Shown: positions 41,751 through 51,266, counted from the stretch's first letter. The stretch: 64,000 bases of DNA from Macrococcus sp. 19Msa1099 (GCA_019357535.2 CP079955.1:186001-250000), one strand, 5' to 3'. Made by a program: numbers and translations. The notes: generated by a model from the sequence alone, not told the origin.

Positions 41751-42962
41751 ATGACAGTAGAGAAATTATTTGAACCGCTTGAATTAAGCAATGGTGTAAC
41801 AATAAAGAATAGATTATATAAAGGGGCGATGAGTGAAGGTATGGCAGACGATAACCATCGCCCGACAGAAGCACTCGTTAATGCCTATCAGCATTGGGCA
41901 GATGGAGGTATCGGTATGGCGCTTACCGGCAATGTTATGGTCGATCGTCGTTATCTTGGTGAGCCGGGGAATGTGGTTGTAGAAGATGAGCGAGATCTAG
42001 ATATACTTAAGCGCTGGGCTGAAGCGGGTAAACGTAATAACAGCCATATCTGGATGCAGATTAATCATCCCGGTAAACAAAGTCCAAAGTCGGTATCTCA
42101 ACAGCCTGTAGCTCCTAGTGCCATTCCCATTAATGGGGATGCCGGCAGTGGATTTAACCCACCACGTGAGATGACATTGAATGAGATTAAAGAGACGATA
42201 GAACGCTTTGTAACTACTGCAGTAATCGCTAAGAAAGCAGGATTTACAGGTGTTCAGATACATGGGGCTCACGGTTATTTAGTGAGTCAGTTCTTATCAG
42301 CAAGGGATAACCGTCGCTTTGATGAATACGGGGGGACACTAGATAAACGAATGAAGTTCTTAGTGGAAATCTATACGGGTATGCGCAAGGCGTTAGGTGA
42401 AGAGTTTCCGATCAGCTTAAAGATCAATTCAACGGACTTTAGTGACAAAGGGTTCTCCCTAGAAGATTCTATCACTGTAATCAAGAAGATGGATGAACTC
42501 GGAATCGATCATATCGAAATTTCAGGTGGAGATTATGAGAAGCCGGAAATGATGGGTGACGGAGAAGTATACTTCCTGGACTATGCAAAGAAAGTAAGTG
42601 ATATGGTAGAGGTGCCGATTTCTGTGATTGGAGGGTTCCGTAAGCAGCAAAGCATGATCGATGCCATCACAGAGACGAACGTATCAATGATCGGTATTGG
42701 ACGTCCGCTTGTACTGAATCCTGAGCTTCCAAATCAGCTGCGTGAAGGAACGTATGAGGATGTTACTTTACCAAGACTGACGACCAAGGTTAAAGCCCTG
42801 GATAAAATGATTGGAGGCTTTGTTGGCTTAGCGTACTACGAACAGCAGATCAGAAGATTAGGCAATAACCAGGCGCCTGTAGTGCATACGAATGCATGGA
42901 GTCCACTATTTGAGCTCGCTAAGACACATGGTGCGAAGGCGTTTTCGAAAAGAAGAAGATAG
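41751..42962 (+). CDS. NADH:flavin oxidoreductase (Old Yellow Enzyme family)
   Basis: 403 residues forming an FMN-binding TIM barrel. Visible motifs: QINHPGKQSPKS, GVQIHGAHGYLVSQFLS, DNRRFDEYGG, and the C-terminal phosphate-binding IGIGRPLVLNP. Such enzymes reduce activated alkenes; the substrate is unknown. RBS AAGGAG. Followed closely by an SDR-type gene on the same strand. Confidence 0.88.
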   Translation: MTVEKLFEPLELSNGVTIKNRLYKGAMSEGMADDNHRPTEALVNAYQHWADGGIGMALTGNVMVDRRYLGEPGNVVVEDERDLDILKRWAEAGKRNNSHIWMQINHPGKQSPKSVSQQPVAPSAIPINGDAGSGFNPPREMTLNEIKETIERFVTTAVIAKKAGFTGVQIHGAHGYLVSQFLSARDNRRFDEYGGTLDKRMKFLVEIYTGMRKALGEEFPISLKINSTDFSDKGFSLEDSITVIKKMDELGIDHIEISGGDYEKPEMMGDGEVYFLDYAKKVSDMVEVPISVIGGFRKQQSMIDAITETNVSMIGIGRPLVLNPELPNQLREGTYEDVTLPRLTTKVKALDKMIGGFVGLAYYEQQIRRLGNNQAPVVHTNAWSPLFELAKTHGAKAFSKRRR

Positions 42963-43045
42963 ATAAAGAAGATTAAATTCATTATACCGGTTATAGATGG
43001 ATCAGATGGGGTATGGACTAATACTATAGAATAGGAGGACGTTTA

Positions 43046-44479
43046 ATGAAGGTACTATTAACAGGCGCTTCAGGTTATATCGGCGGAAATTTATTGGAAC
43101 AATTGAAAGAAGACTATGACATTGTAGCTGCTTCAAGAAGTACAGATAATAAAGAAGATGAAAAGAACGTAACATGGAAGAAAGTGGATCTCTATGCACT
43201 TGAGGATATTGAAGAAGCTATGGAAGGCGTGCATACAGCAATTTATCTCGTGCACTCTATGATACCCTCTGCGAAATTAACTCAAGGTTCATTTATGGAT
43301 ATGGATGCAATATTAGCAGATAACTTTGGCCGTGCGGCGAAGAACAAAGGTGTGAAACATATCATCTTTATGAGTGGAATTATGCCGGACGAAGAGGATG
43401 AGAACTTATCAAATCACTTACATAGTCGTAAAGAATGTGAGAAGATTCTGGGCTCTTACGGTGTTCCTGTATCGACATTACGTGCAGGGCTGATTATTGG
43501 ACCAAAGGGTTCTTCATTCCCGATTCTGAAGAAATTGACAAAACGATTGCCTGCGCTCGTGCTTCCGAAGTGGGCATATAGTAAAACAGCACCTGTTGCC
43601 TTAAAAGATGTAGTTAAAGGATTAGCAACATTAGTTAAGCGCGAACCGAAACAAAATGAACAGATTGATATCTATCATGAAGTAACGGATTACAAAGGAA
43701 TGTTTGAAGCCACTGCATCAGCTATGAAGAAGAAATTACCTATGCTTGATGTACCGTTCATTCCAGTATGGATTACAAAGTTACCTGTCGCATTAATCGC
43801 TGGTGAATCTAAGGAACTTGTTTATCCATTAATTGATAGTCTCGTGCATGATATGACACCTTCTAAGAAGAATTATGTAGAAGGCATATCCAATGCACCG
43901 ACACCGTTAAAAGAAAGTATTGAGACTGCTTTAAAAGATAGTGATGATGAGAAGAAAGGTAAGAAAAAAGCACCTTCTATTGCGAAACAGCTTCAAAAGA
44001 ATGACGTTAAGTCTGTTCAACGTATTACGATCCCTTCAAGCTGGACGATTGAGCAAACGGCAAACTATTATGTTAACTGGTTATCACGTATCGGTTACTC
44101 ATTTATCAATACTTCGATTGAAAATGAAGTATTGAATATTTCATTACCAATTTTCAAAGACCCTATCCTTATCCTGGAAAAATCACAAAAGAAATCATCA
44201 GAAGATAGGGTGTTGTTCTATATAAAAGGCGGTAAGTTTGCTAAGGTAAACGAAAGCAGCAGAGCACGACTTGAATTCAGACGTATCCTTGATACGAATG
44301 AGTGTATAATTGCAATCCACGAATATGAACCATCGCTACCTTGGTTTGTATACACAATTACTCAAGCACGTGTGCATTTGTTAGTGATGAAACTCTTTGG
44401 GCTTGAGACTAAGATTTTAGCGAAAACCTTGGATTCTAAGTATCTCGAAGATAAAACAATGACATTACAAGATAACTAA
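43046..44479 (+). CDS. NAD(P)-binding SDR-like protein with C-terminal domain
   Basis: 477 residues. The N-terminal atypical SDR domain has GASGYIGG at residues 7-14, and lacks a clear YxxxK. After a Lys-rich linker (about 305-325), the C-terminal third (about 335-477) looks like a DUF2867-type domain, a common fusion in YfcH/NmrA-like proteins. Reaction unknown. RBS TAGGAGG. Confidence 0.8.
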   Translation: MKVLLTGASGYIGGNLLEQLKEDYDIVAASRSTDNKEDEKNVTWKKVDLYALEDIEEAMEGVHTAIYLVHSMIPSAKLTQGSFMDMDAILADNFGRAAKNKGVKHIIFMSGIMPDEEDENLSNHLHSRKECEKILGSYGVPVSTLRAGLIIGPKGSSFPILKKLTKRLPALVLPKWAYSKTAPVALKDVVKGLATLVKREPKQNEQIDIYHEVTDYKGMFEATASAMKKKLPMLDVPFIPVWITKLPVALIAGESKELVYPLIDSLVHDMTPSKKNYVEGISNAPTPLKESIETALKDSDDEKKGKKKAPSIAKQLQKNDVKSVQRITIPSSWTIEQTANYYVNWLSRIGYSFINTSIENEVLNISLPIFKDPILILEKSQKKSSEDRVLFYIKGGKFAKVNESSRARLEFRRILDTNECIIAIHEYEPSLPWFVYTITQARVHLLVMKLFGLETKILAKTLDSKYLEDKTMTLQDN

Positions 44480-44484
44480 GATTT

Positions 44485-44514
44485 ACACTCACCTTAAAGG
44501 TGAGTGTTTTTTTA
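44485..44514 (+). terminator. Terminator
   Basis: ACACTCACC/GGTGAGTGT stem, loop TTAAA, then seven T. Confidence 0.9.
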
Positions 44515-44583
44515 TTCTTTTTTATTCATATCGTTAATTTAATAGGGTATATAATAACTAATAAACTTACTAGGAGGGAAACA

Positions 44584-45762
44584 ATGAAGAAATATCAAGT
44601 AGTGATTCTCGGAGCAGGTGCAGGTGGGTTATCAAGTGCAAGCAGATTATTGAAGTCTGGTATAAAGGATATCGCTATCATCGATCATGCAGATCAACAT
44701 GCTTATCAGCCAGCTTGGCCTCTCGTTGGTTCAGGTGAAGAGAAGAAGACACGTACAGTAAAAAGCATGTCACGTGTAATCCCTAAAACAATTGACCACA
44801 TCCAGCAACGTGTTACTCGTATTCAGCCTGTAGAGCGTAAAGTGTATTTAGATAATGATGATTTTATTATGTACGAATATCTCGTCGTCGCACTTGGCAT
44901 ACAATTAGACTTTCAGGAGATAGAGGGACTTGAAGCGACGCTAGGCAGAAATGGTGTTACGACAAACTACCTCTATGATTATACAGATTATACCTATGAA
45001 TTATTAAAGCAGACCAAGACAGGTAATGTAATAATAACGAAACCGAAATCAGTAATTAAAGGCGGAGTTGCTCCTGAAAATACATTGTTTACCTTTGATG
45101 AATTTATTCGTGATCAGAAAGATAATAAGGCACATCTTATTTTTAAATCAGGGAAAGACACATTATTTCCTGTGGAAAAATATAGACGATATATGGAGGA
45201 ACATTTAAATAATAAGCATATTGAATATCAACTCAATCAAGAATTGATTAAGGTAGACGGTGACAAGAAAGAAGCGACATTTAAAGAATGGGCTACAGGA
45301 GAAACATATACATTACCTTTCTCTATGATTGTTGTAACACCACCTATGAGTGCGCCAGATGTTGTGAAAAATTCGACCTTAAGCGATGAACAAGGGTGGC
45401 TGGATGTTAATCCATTTACGCTACAACATGTTCGTCATCAAAATGTATTCGGTATCGGAGACTGTACGAATTTACCAACCATAAAGATGGGAGCGGCAGT
45501 AAGAAAACAGATGCCCGTACTTGTCAGTAATCTACTTTCACAGATAAAAGGCAAACAGTTAAAAGCGCATTATGATGGCTCTACAGCTTGTCCAATAGCA
45601 ACAGAATATGGTCAGGCGTTTATGGCGGAATTTGGATATGATATGAAACCGAAGGAGTCTATGCCGATAGATCAAGGGAAGACGAATCCGTTATTATATC
45701 AAGTGAAGAAACGTGGGATACCATTGATGTACTGGAATGCCCTGTTGAAAGGCAAAGCATAG
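44584..45762 (+). CDS. SQR-like FAD-dependent oxidoreductase
   Basis: 392 residues. N-terminal FAD fold VVILGAGAGGLSSA and the C-terminal NVFGIGDCTNLP flavin motif. The overall pattern, including HAYQPAWPLVGSGE and STACPIATEYG, is that of sulfide:quinone oxidoreductases. However, the segment that normally contains the catalytic Cys (IKCAG-like) reads IKGGVAPEN, and only two cysteines are present in the whole protein. It may therefore use another substrate. ATG 44584 follows AGGAGGG. Confidence 0.8.
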   Translation: MKKYQVVILGAGAGGLSSASRLLKSGIKDIAIIDHADQHAYQPAWPLVGSGEEKKTRTVKSMSRVIPKTIDHIQQRVTRIQPVERKVYLDNDDFIMYEYLVVALGIQLDFQEIEGLEATLGRNGVTTNYLYDYTDYTYELLKQTKTGNVIITKPKSVIKGGVAPENTLFTFDEFIRDQKDNKAHLIFKSGKDTLFPVEKYRRYMEEHLNNKHIEYQLNQELIKVDGDKKEATFKEWATGETYTLPFSMIVVTPPMSAPDVVKNSTLSDEQGWLDVNPFTLQHVRHQNVFGIGDCTNLPTIKMGAAVRKQMPVLVSNLLSQIKGKQLKAHYDGSTACPIATEYGQAFMAEFGYDMKPKESMPIDQGKTNPLLYQVKKRGIPLMYWNALLKGKA

Positions 45763-45787
45763 TATTGAACCGAAAGATGACATTGAG

Positions 45788-45818
45788 AACCGATTCTGCG
45801 AGACAGAGTTGGTTTTTA
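45788..45818 (+). terminator. Terminator
   Basis: An 11-bp stem with two G-T pairs (45788-45798 with 45804-45814), loop CGAGA, then TTT. Confidence 0.7.
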
Positions 45819-45990
45819 ATTTTGTATATAATTGTAAATTGATATTCATTGTTATCAGAAAATTAAGTATAATATGTATAAGAAGTGGCTACGAGACTAT
45901 TAGAAATTATTAAAACGAATGAACCAGAGTTTTTTAATAATCTCGTGCATATGTTTTAGATGTGATTTAGAAAATTAACGGAGGTTCAGC

Positions 45991-47616
45991 ATGCAGAGTT
46001 TCTGGGTTTATGTATTAATAACAATCGTGTTAATTGGTATAGGTATTGGTTATAGTGTCTATGACAGTATTCAACTGAAGCGTAAAATAAAAACATTGTT
46101 TAACAAGCAGGCGACACTTTTCAAACAAAAAGGTAATCATATTATGTTTGATCATTATTATAAGCATATTAGTAAAGAAGAGGCGCGATGTATTGATGAT
46201 ATTACATGGAATGATCTAAGTATGGATCAGTTATTTCATCGTATAAACTATCACTTTACATCTGTTGGTGAGGAATATACATATACGTTACTGCGTAATT
46301 TCCCGGGACATCATGTTGATGAAACAATGTTGAATAGGATTACTGAGGATGTAAGATATCGTGAGAAATTGTCATTTATATTAGCGAAGCTTGGTAGAAA
46401 TGCGAATAATGATGCAAGCCGGTTTACAGTGCATTATCAGAAAAAAGAGCACTACAACAAGCTGATGATACTCGTAAGTTTCTTACCTATACTGAGTTTA
46501 GCTATGTTCTACTTCGGTGTTTCTATTGGTATATTCAGTGTAATCCTTGCAATGGGTGTCGTTATGGGGCTATCAGTAAAGTTTCAGTCGCAAAGTGATC
46601 TCGTTTATAACGATTTATTCTATGCAATTAAGATTATTGATACGGCAAACGAAATAATGAAGTTGAACGGCCGTAAATTAAATGATAGTAAGATGAAGTC
46701 CGTTAAGTGGATGAGCTATTTTATGTTAAATGATAATAAGAATGAAGGGAACATTGCGCTTACAATGATTAATGCGATTAAGCAGATGTTTTTAATTGAT
46801 TATCATTTGTATCATCGCGCGCTTGCGATACTTCATAAGCATCAAGAAGATTTCGCTTCATATTTCAAAGTAGTAGGACAAGCAGATGCAAGTTATAGTA
46901 CTGCTTTATGGCGAACAACATTACCATATTACGCTATTCCTGAAGCGGCTGAAGAAAAAGTGCTTGAAGCGGAGGAAGTGTATCACCCGTTACTTGATCG
47001 TGCTGTAGCGAATGATTTTAAGTATAAGCATTCTGTACTGTTAACAGGATCTAATGCCTCGGGGAAATCTACGTTTATGAAAACGATGGCGATAAATTTA
47101 GTAATGGCTCAAGGTCTGAATACATCGACAAGTGAAAGATTTGTGTATCAACCAGGAATCATAGCCACTTCAATGAATTTAGAAGATAGTTTAGCGAAAG
47201 GTGATAGTTACTTTATCGCAGAAATTAAATCTGTGAAGCGCCTCTTAGAAGTGCTTAAATTGACATTACCGACGTATATATTCATTGATGAAATATTGCG
47301 CGGAACGAATACGAAAGAACGCATTGCTTCAGCAACTGCAATACTAGACTATTTGAATTTACATCAAAACAGTTTGCTATTTGCAGCAACACATGATATT
47401 GAATTAACTGAAATATTGACACACTTTGATTTTTATTACTTTAAAGAAACACTGACTGAAGATAATGATATAACATTTGATTATACAATCAGAAAAGGTG
47501 TTACAACGACTTCGAATGCAATAGAACTCATGCGTATTCACAATTATCCGGAAAGTATATATGATCACGCAAAAACGCAGCTCAAGCAATTAGAACAACT
47601 GAATGTGGGGAAATAA
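45991..47616 (+). CDS. Membrane-anchored MutS-like ATPase
   Basis: 541 residues. An N-terminal membrane helix (about 5-23) and a central pair (about 160-195) precede a MutS-type C-terminal ATPase domain with Walker A LLTGSNASGKSTFMK and the YIFIDEILRGTNTKERIA Walker B/D-loop. The mismatch-recognition and connector domains of MutS are absent. Such proteins are common in Firmicutes but their role is unknown. RBS CGGAGG. Confidence 0.82.
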   Translation: MQSFWVYVLITIVLIGIGIGYSVYDSIQLKRKIKTLFNKQATLFKQKGNHIMFDHYYKHISKEEARCIDDITWNDLSMDQLFHRINYHFTSVGEEYTYTLLRNFPGHHVDETMLNRITEDVRYREKLSFILAKLGRNANNDASRFTVHYQKKEHYNKLMILVSFLPILSLAMFYFGVSIGIFSVILAMGVVMGLSVKFQSQSDLVYNDLFYAIKIIDTANEIMKLNGRKLNDSKMKSVKWMSYFMLNDNKNEGNIALTMINAIKQMFLIDYHLYHRALAILHKHQEDFASYFKVVGQADASYSTALWRTTLPYYAIPEAAEEKVLEAEEVYHPLLDRAVANDFKYKHSVLLTGSNASGKSTFMKTMAINLVMAQGLNTSTSERFVYQPGIIATSMNLEDSLAKGDSYFIAEIKSVKRLLEVLKLTLPTYIFIDEILRGTNTKERIASATAILDYLNLHQNSLLFAATHDIELTEILTHFDFYYFKETLTEDNDITFDYTIRKGVTTTSNAIELMRIHNYPESIYDHAKTQLKQLEQLNVGK

Positions 47617-47706
47617 GCACCGGATACGCGGTGCTTTTTATTATATATGTTAAAAATACTTTACATAATGTTAAGTATATTGTACATTTATGATGAGGTG
47701 AACAAC

Positions 47707-47916
47707 ATGCTAAAGTCTCATTTAAAGGAGTACCGTGCTAAATTTAATATGAATCAAAGTGAGTTAGCGAAAAGAGTTGGTGTCACAAGACAGACGATTG
47801 GTTTTATCGAAAAAGGTACGATTTCACCGTCTATCACGTTAGTGTTAAAGATTTGTCGTGTATTTCAATGTAAAGTTGAAGATCTTTTTGAATTGGAGGA
47901 TATTGAAGATGAATGA
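47707..47916 (+). CDS. XRE/Cro-type helix-turn-helix regulator
   Basis: 69 residues of the short YvaO/YgzD type. The helix-turn-helix MNQSELAKRVGVTRQTIGFIEKG is intact. ATG 47707 follows GATGAGGTG. Overlaps the start of the membrane gene that follows, a common pair where the regulator and membrane protein act together. Confidence 0.85.
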   Translation: MLKSHLKEYRAKFNMNQSELAKRVGVTRQTIGFIEKGTISPSITLVLKICRVFQCKVEDLFELEDIEDE

Positions 47917-48406
47917 ACAACAATTTAAAAGAATTTATCCGTTATTTAATCTAGTCTGTATTGTGTGTATTGGATTACTGATCATCCCACTGAGTATGGT
48001 TATGCGTTATACGATTAATGAAGGTGATGTATTGTTTTCTGTTCATATCAACCCATACAAGTATGGTGATATGTTTTTGTACTTTATCATTGCGACAGTG
48101 ATAATTAATATGATATTGATGGCTGTAAGTACAATATTTCTCGTATGGGCAAAGAAAAAGTTTAGAAAAATTAATTTAGTTCCTGAGATTAATGATCACG
48201 ATGAAGGAATGAGTTTTGTAACATATGAATCGATGAAACGTTCTTATACTTGGTTGAGCGTGCTGTTACCGTTATTTACAGCTGTTATATTTTTAGTTCC
48301 AGATAATTTTGTGACCAAACCCACTGTACTAGGTATATTACTGTTTATGTCTGTAATTATGTATTTAACGTATTATGTTGAAAATAGAAAGTTATTAAAG
48401 GATTAA
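47909..48406 (+). CDS. Membrane protein paired with the HTH regulator
   Basis: 165 residues with four hydrophobic segments (about 11-31, 49-72, 107-123 and 130-148). Family not recognised with certainty; resembles DUF3169-like partners of short HTH regulators. ATG 47909 follows TTGGAGG and overlaps the regulator gene by eight bases. Confidence 0.7.
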   Translation: MNEQQFKRIYPLFNLVCIVCIGLLIIPLSMVMRYTINEGDVLFSVHINPYKYGDMFLYFIIATVIINMILMAVSTIFLVWAKKKFRKINLVPEINDHDEGMSFVTYESMKRSYTWLSVLLPLFTAVIFLVPDNFVTKPTVLGILLFMSVIMYLTYYVENRKLLKD

Positions 48407-48428
48407 AATAGAATTTTCAAAATATTCA

Positions 48429-48457
48429 TTGACATCATTAAGATGTTTAATTATGAT
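48429..48457 (+). promoter_or_regulatory. Promoter of the SAM-riboswitch operon
   Basis: TTGACA at 48429-48434, 17-base spacer, TATGAT at 48452-48457. Confidence 0.75.
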
Positions 48458-48488
48458 AGTAATCAATAAATAAAACAAAATATTTTAA

Positions 48489-48596
48489 CTCTTATCCAGA
48501 GAGGTGGAGGGACAGGCCCTATGAAACCTCGGCAGCAGATTCTTAATGAACACTGTGCCAATTCCTGCAACGTAAGTTGTAAAGATGAGACGAGAC
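48489..48596 (+). ncRNA. SAM-I riboswitch (S-box)
   Basis: The S-box core is clear: CTCTTATCCAGAGAGGTGGA, GGGAC...GGCCCTATGAAACCTCGGCA, GTGCCAATTCCTGCA and GATGAGA near the end. Binding of S-adenosylmethionine favours the terminator that follows, shutting off metQ and the dehydrogenase gene when methionine is plentiful. Confidence 0.95.
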
Positions 48597-48609
48597 TATA
48601 CAGCGATTT

Positions 48610-48646
48610 ATCCTGTGGACTTGTTCTTGTCCACGGGATTTTTTAT
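48610..48646 (+). terminator. Riboswitch-controlled terminator
   Basis: An 11-bp stem with one G-T pair (ATCCTGTGGAC with GTCCACGGGAT), then six T; the expression platform of the SAM riboswitch. Confidence 0.9.
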
Positions 48647-48676
48647 TTGAGTTAAAAAATTAGGAGGAAACTATGT

Positions 48677-49495
48677 ATGAGAAAAGTATTAGGTTTAATT
48701 AGTGCAGTCATATTATCTGCATCTTTAGCAGGCTGTAGTTCAACTGAAAAAGAAGAGGATAAGAAGATTGTTGTTGCAGCTTCCCCTGCACCGCATGGAG
48801 AAGTTGTTAAACATGCAGCGGTTGCGATGAAGAAAAAAGGATATGACGTAGAAGTTAAGATTGTCAATGACTATAAAGTACCGAATAAGTTACTGCAAGA
48901 AGGCGATGTTGATGCTAACTTATTCCAGCATGTGCCATACTTGAAAGCTGAGAAAAAGACGCATCATTATGATATTGAAGAAGTAGGGAAAGTGTTCACT
49001 ACGCCTATGGGGGTTTATAGTAAGAAGTATAAGAACTTAGATGAAATTCCATCTGGCTCTGAAATCTTCGTATCAAGTAATCCGGCTGAAGAAGGGCGTT
49101 TCTTATCATTCTTTGTCAATAAAGGTGTGATTAAGCTGAAAAAAGGCGTAAAGATTGAAGATGCATACTTTACTGATATCGTTGAAAATAAAAAGAATCT
49201 AAAGTTTAATAACAAACAAAGCGCAGAATTCTTACCGAAGACGTATCGTAATGGTGAAGGGGCTGCAGTAATTATGAATTCTAACTACGCAATTGATAAT
49301 GGGATTACACCGCATAAAGATGCCATCGCGTTAGAGGATGAATCTTCACCATTTGCAAATATTCTTGCTGTTAAAAAAGGCCATAAGAATGACAAGAAGT
49401 TTCAGGATTTGATTGAAGTACTTCAGTCTCAAGATATGAAAGATTATATTAATAAGGAATTCAACAAAGACGTCATTCCATATGGAGGGAAGTAG
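48677..49495 (+). CDS. metQ: MetQ/NlpA-family methionine-binding lipoprotein
   Basis: 272 residues. Lipoprotein signal with lipobox SLAGC (Cys at about 20). NlpA family: AASPAPHGEVVKHAA at the start of the mature protein and DANLFQHVPYLKAE. It should bind D/L-methionine or related compounds for a MetNI permease. metN and metI are not adjacent, so it is an orphan binding protein or serves a permease elsewhere. Controlled by the SAM riboswitch. Confidence 0.9.
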   Translation: MRKVLGLISAVILSASLAGCSSTEKEEDKKIVVAASPAPHGEVVKHAAVAMKKKGYDVEVKIVNDYKVPNKLLQEGDVDANLFQHVPYLKAEKKTHHYDIEEVGKVFTTPMGVYSKKYKNLDEIPSGSEIFVSSNPAEEGRFLSFFVNKGVIKLKKGVKIEDAYFTDIVENKKNLKFNNKQSAEFLPKTYRNGEGAAVIMNSNYAIDNGITPHKDAIALEDESSPFANILAVKKGHKNDKKFQDLIEVLQSQDMKDYINKEFNKDVIPYGGK

Positions 49496-50407
49496 ATGAA
49501 GCTAGGAATCATTGGTGTTGGACGTGTGGGCAGTCAAGTGCTGACTGACGTACAGTATTTGAACGTATTTAACGAGATTGTCTTGATTGATAGTGACGAA
49601 AATGTTGCGACTGGAGAGGCAATGGATCATTTGCACAGTCAAGGTATTGGTGTCACGAATCATATCAATATTTATGCGGGAACATATAAGGATTTAAAGG
49701 ATGCGGATGTTATCGTTATAGCGGCCAGTACAAAGACAGATACATCAATTCCAGATCGCACTGCGCTAGCAAAGGCGAATACAGTGATTATTAAAGAAAT
49801 CACTACACGTATCGGTGAAGTAACGACCGATGCCTTGCTTGTTATTATTTCCAATCCTGTCGATGCGATGACGTACATCGCTTCAAAGTATTATCCGGAG
49901 AGTAAAGTGATAGGTACTGGTACGTTATTAGAAACTTCACGTTTTAAAACTTTAATTGCAAATCATTACAACATTGACCCTAAAAGTGTTGAAGGGTTTG
50001 TGATAGGAGAGCATGGAGCACATGCTGTACCGCTCTGGAGTAAAACGCGTATTCATGGTATAGCGTTGGAGGAATATGAACAGCTTAGTGGTAACCATAA
50101 GATAGATAAAAAGGAGATAACTGAGGCGATTGATAGCGTGTCATTTGATGTATTCCATCAAAAAGGCTGGACCAATGCAGCGATATCAAAAATCACTGTA
50201 TTGCTTATCAAATCGCTTGTGCTCAATGAGCGTTCAATTTTCCCATTATCAACGAGAAATGAGGATATAGCATATAGCTTACCAGTACTTGTAGGAAAGG
50301 AAGGCATCATCCAGAGATTAGATATTTCAATAGATAATCAAGAAGCACAGGATTTAACAACAGCTAAACAATTTATTAGAAATACAATAGAACAGCATTA
50401 TAATTAA
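49496..50407 (+). CDS. L-2-hydroxyacid dehydrogenase (HicDH/LDH-like)
   Basis: 303 residues, LDH/MDH superfamily. NAD fold GVGRVGSQV at 7-15, substrate-loop Arg88 in PDRTAL, NPVD at 120-123, Arg149 and catalytic His173 in GEHG. The substrate loop is closer to L-2-hydroxyisocaproate dehydrogenase than to lactate dehydrogenase. The catalytic Asp is replaced by Glu146 (LLETSRF). The ATG directly follows the metQ stop, with GGAGGGAAG inside the end of metQ, so it shares the SAM riboswitch. A link to methionine hydroxy/keto analogues is inferred. Confidence 0.82.
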   Translation: MKLGIIGVGRVGSQVLTDVQYLNVFNEIVLIDSDENVATGEAMDHLHSQGIGVTNHINIYAGTYKDLKDADVIVIAASTKTDTSIPDRTALAKANTVIIKEITTRIGEVTTDALLVIISNPVDAMTYIASKYYPESKVIGTGTLLETSRFKTLIANHYNIDPKSVEGFVIGEHGAHAVPLWSKTRIHGIALEEYEQLSGNHKIDKKEITEAIDSVSFDVFHQKGWTNAAISKITVLLIKSLVLNERSIFPLSTRNEDIAYSLPVLVGKEGIIQRLDISIDNQEAQDLTTAKQFIRNTIEQHYN

Positions 50408-50436
50408 GACCTTGTAAAATTACAGGGTCTTTTTGT
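50406..50436 (+). terminator. Terminator of the SAM-riboswitch operon
   Basis: AAGACCTTGTAA pairs with TTACAGGGTCTT (one G-T pair), followed by a T run. The next 280 bases (50437-50714) hold no gene that I can support. Confidence 0.85.
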
Positions 50437-50714
50437 ATGCATGTGGCTTCTAAGGATATTGGAAAAGGGATACGTAGTCATGATGCTAAACTGCTGATGA
50501 GAGCTGGCTTTATGTGAACGGCATAAAAGGTTAAAAGAATATTACATCTAATTAAAGAAAGAATTCCCAAGTCATTAGTCCATCAGAATGAAAGGATTTT
50601 TATTTTATTTAGTTTTAACTAATGATTAAAAATGTTTTGTGAGCACCATTCAGGGTAAATAATTAATGTAGAAAATGATGAGAATAATGAAATTATATTT
50701 TAGGAGTGGTGGAA

Positions 50715-51266
50715 ATGAAATTTGTAAAAGTACTAGGCGCAACAACTTTAGCGGCTGCCATATCGTTAGGTGCAGTGCAGGGCGAAGATGCCCTTGCTAA
50801 GCATTCAACAGCTGAAGTTCAGAAGCCTTACTATAAGTACTCTGGTTATACGAGCGGAAATGCCAAGTTTGTGCTGGATAAAGATTTCGTGCGTGCAGTT
50901 AAAGTAAATAACGTAACTGTAAGTGGTTATAAAGTAGATCTTAAGCGTATGACTTCAGGAGTTTCAGGCACAGGTTATACTAAGAAAGTTTATGATCAGA
51001 ACTATACATTTTTTAAAGGGACTGATAAAAACCCATATACAGCGACTTTAGATGTGAATAACAATGAACTTAAATTCGATGATGTGAAGAAAGTGTACGG
51101 CAATGAATACCTTTTCAAAGGTAAGATGATATCTGGTAGTAATAAAGCGGTGCCTTCTAAAGTTGAGGGTGTTTACATTTACAACTTGAATGGTAACAGT
51201 ATACAGTTCCTCGTGGAAAAAGGTTATGTGCAAAAAGTAATATTGGGACATGTTGGCATGGCATAA
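50715..51266 (+). CDS. isaB: IsaB-like secreted immunodominant antigen
   Basis: About 183 residues. A signal peptide (hydrophobic stretch about 5-20, cleavage probably near ALAKH) precedes a mature region. The segment KPYYKYSGYTSGNAKFVLDK closely resembles the N-terminal mature part of staphylococcal IsaB, a secreted nucleic-acid-binding antigen. ATG 50715 has AGGAGTGG upstream; the GTG codons before it are part of that site. Confidence 0.8.
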   Translation: MKFVKVLGATTLAAAISLGAVQGEDALAKHSTAEVQKPYYKYSGYTSGNAKFVLDKDFVRAVKVNNVTVSGYKVDLKRMTSGVSGTGYTKKVYDQNYTFFKGTDKNPYTATLDVNNNELKFDDVKKVYGNEYLFKGKMISGSNKAVPSKVEGVYIYNLNGNSIQFLVEKGYVQKVILGHVGMA

